Assembly: GCF_036322585.1 (NCBI RefSeq)
Contig: NZ_AP024600.1
Coordinates: forward strand, 310,001 to 374,000
Direction of reading: 5' to 3'
Source: Luteolibacter sp. LG18
GTDB taxonomy: Bacteria > Verrucomicrobiota > Verrucomicrobiia > Verrucomicrobiales > Akkermansiaceae
DNA: 64,000 nucleotides
Position 1 is the stretch's first letter. Every line of letters begins with the position of its first letter. The notes under the pieces are model-generated. The model made no database searches and was not told the origin of the DNA. It was given only the letters and a program-made list of their open reading frames with translations. The translations under genes and the position numbers were made by a program. Positions 63,571 to 64,000 of this stretch are shown here, piece after piece.

Positions 63571-64000
63571 ATGAAAAACATCTGGACCATCTTCAAGCGG
63601 GAGATCGTCAGCTACTTCACCCACCCCATCGCCTACGTGGTGATCGTGGTGTTCATCTTCCTCTCGATGCTGCTGGCGTTCACGTTCGGGAACTTCCTGG
63701 CGGCACGCGACGCCTCGCTGACCTACTCGTTCTTCCTCTACCTGCCGCTGCTGCTCATGATCCTCGTGCCCGCCGTGGGCATGCGCCTGTGGACGGACGA
63801 GCAGCGCAACGGGACCATCGAGCTGCTCGGCACCTTCCCGATCTCCACCTGGAACATCATCGTCGGCAAGTTCCTGGCCGCCTCCGTCGTGTGGCTGGTG
63901 GCGCTGGCGTTGACCTTCCCGATCTGGATCACGGTGAACTACCTGGGGAATCCGGACAACCTGATGATCTTCTCCGGCTACCTCGGGGCCTTCATGCTGT
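63571..64000 (+). CDS. ABC-2 type exporter permease (GldF-like), 3' end missing
   Basis: This partial membrane protein of at least 143 residues is cut by the right window edge. It begins MKNIWTIFKREIVSYFTHPI and shows four hydrophobic segments: AYVVIVVFIFLSMLLAFTFG, LYLPLLLMILVPAVGM, AASVVWLVALALTFPIWITV and FSGYLGAFML. The block RLWTDEQRNGTIELLGTFPI is characteristic of GldF-type ABC-2 permeases. It pairs with the ATP-binding protein just upstream. Confidence 0.88.
   Translation, partial: MKNIWTIFKREIVSYFTHPIAYVVIVVFIFLSMLLAFTFGNFLAARDASLTYSFFLYLPLLLMILVPAVGMRLWTDEQRNGTIELLGTFPISTWNIIVGKFLAASVVWLVALALTFPIWITVNYLGNPDNLMIFSGYLGAFML

Overview
This 64 kb window is high-GC chromosomal DNA from a bacterium of the Verrucomicrobiota, probably a Luteolibacter- or Verrucomicrobiaceae-like organism. 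The strongest taxonomic clue is the five-gene block at 42782-50083, which matches in order, size and architecture the Amuc_1098-Amuc_1102 pilus-like locus of Akkermansia muciniphila. Supporting clues are zinc-ribbon membrane proteins, secreted proteins with thrombospondin type 3 calcium repeats, GH16 enzymes and the near absence of Shine-Dalgarno sequences. The taxon is an inference; no rRNA gene is present.

Left region (1-8335, minus strand): an exopolysaccharide operon read right to left as outer-membrane beta-barrel, Wza-like export protein, Wzz/Wzc-like chain-length protein with a degenerate P-loop, initiating sugar-phosphate transferase, Wzx-like flippase and a right-handed beta-helix protein cut by the window edge. 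A 263-bp AT-rich divergent region (8336-8598) separates it from a plus-strand biosynthetic cluster.

Biosynthetic cluster (8599-24101, plus strand): three tightly packed megasynthase genes and a phosphopantetheinyl transferase. The domain order is A-PCP // KS-AT-ACP-aminotransferase-C-A(N-methyltransferase)-PCP // C-A-PCP-TE. Read by collinearity it should load one amino acid, extend it with malonate, transaminate the resulting beta-ketone, add N-methylglycine, add a valine-like residue, and release the product by thioesterase. I know of no described compound with this order; this is the most interesting system in the window.

Middle region (24107-42661): a zinc-ribbon membrane protein, a YpeA-type acetyltransferase, gyrB-gyrA with unusual residues at the quinolone hot spots, a second zinc-ribbon protein, RNase D, an anchored hypothetical protein, two very large secreted proteins (one with six TSP3 repeats, one a metzincin protease), and coaE-rho. 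Five clear intrinsic terminators serve the minus-strand units between 25968 and 42754.

Pilus-like locus and right region (42782-64000): the Amuc_1102-1098-type operon, aroD, a DinG-family helicase, an LptF/LptG permease, a conserved hypothetical, a nested inverted-repeat element of REP/REPIN type (55295-55745), two tandem GH16 enzymes, the phoH-pgpH-ybeY RNA and second-messenger cluster, and an ABC-2 exporter cut by the right edge.

No tRNA, rRNA, CRISPR array, prophage or insertion-sequence transposase was seen. Many long open frames antisense to real genes are high-GC artefacts and are left out. Start codons are often uncertain because ribosome binding sites are weak; choices rest on signal peptides, family N-termini and overlap with the preceding gene.
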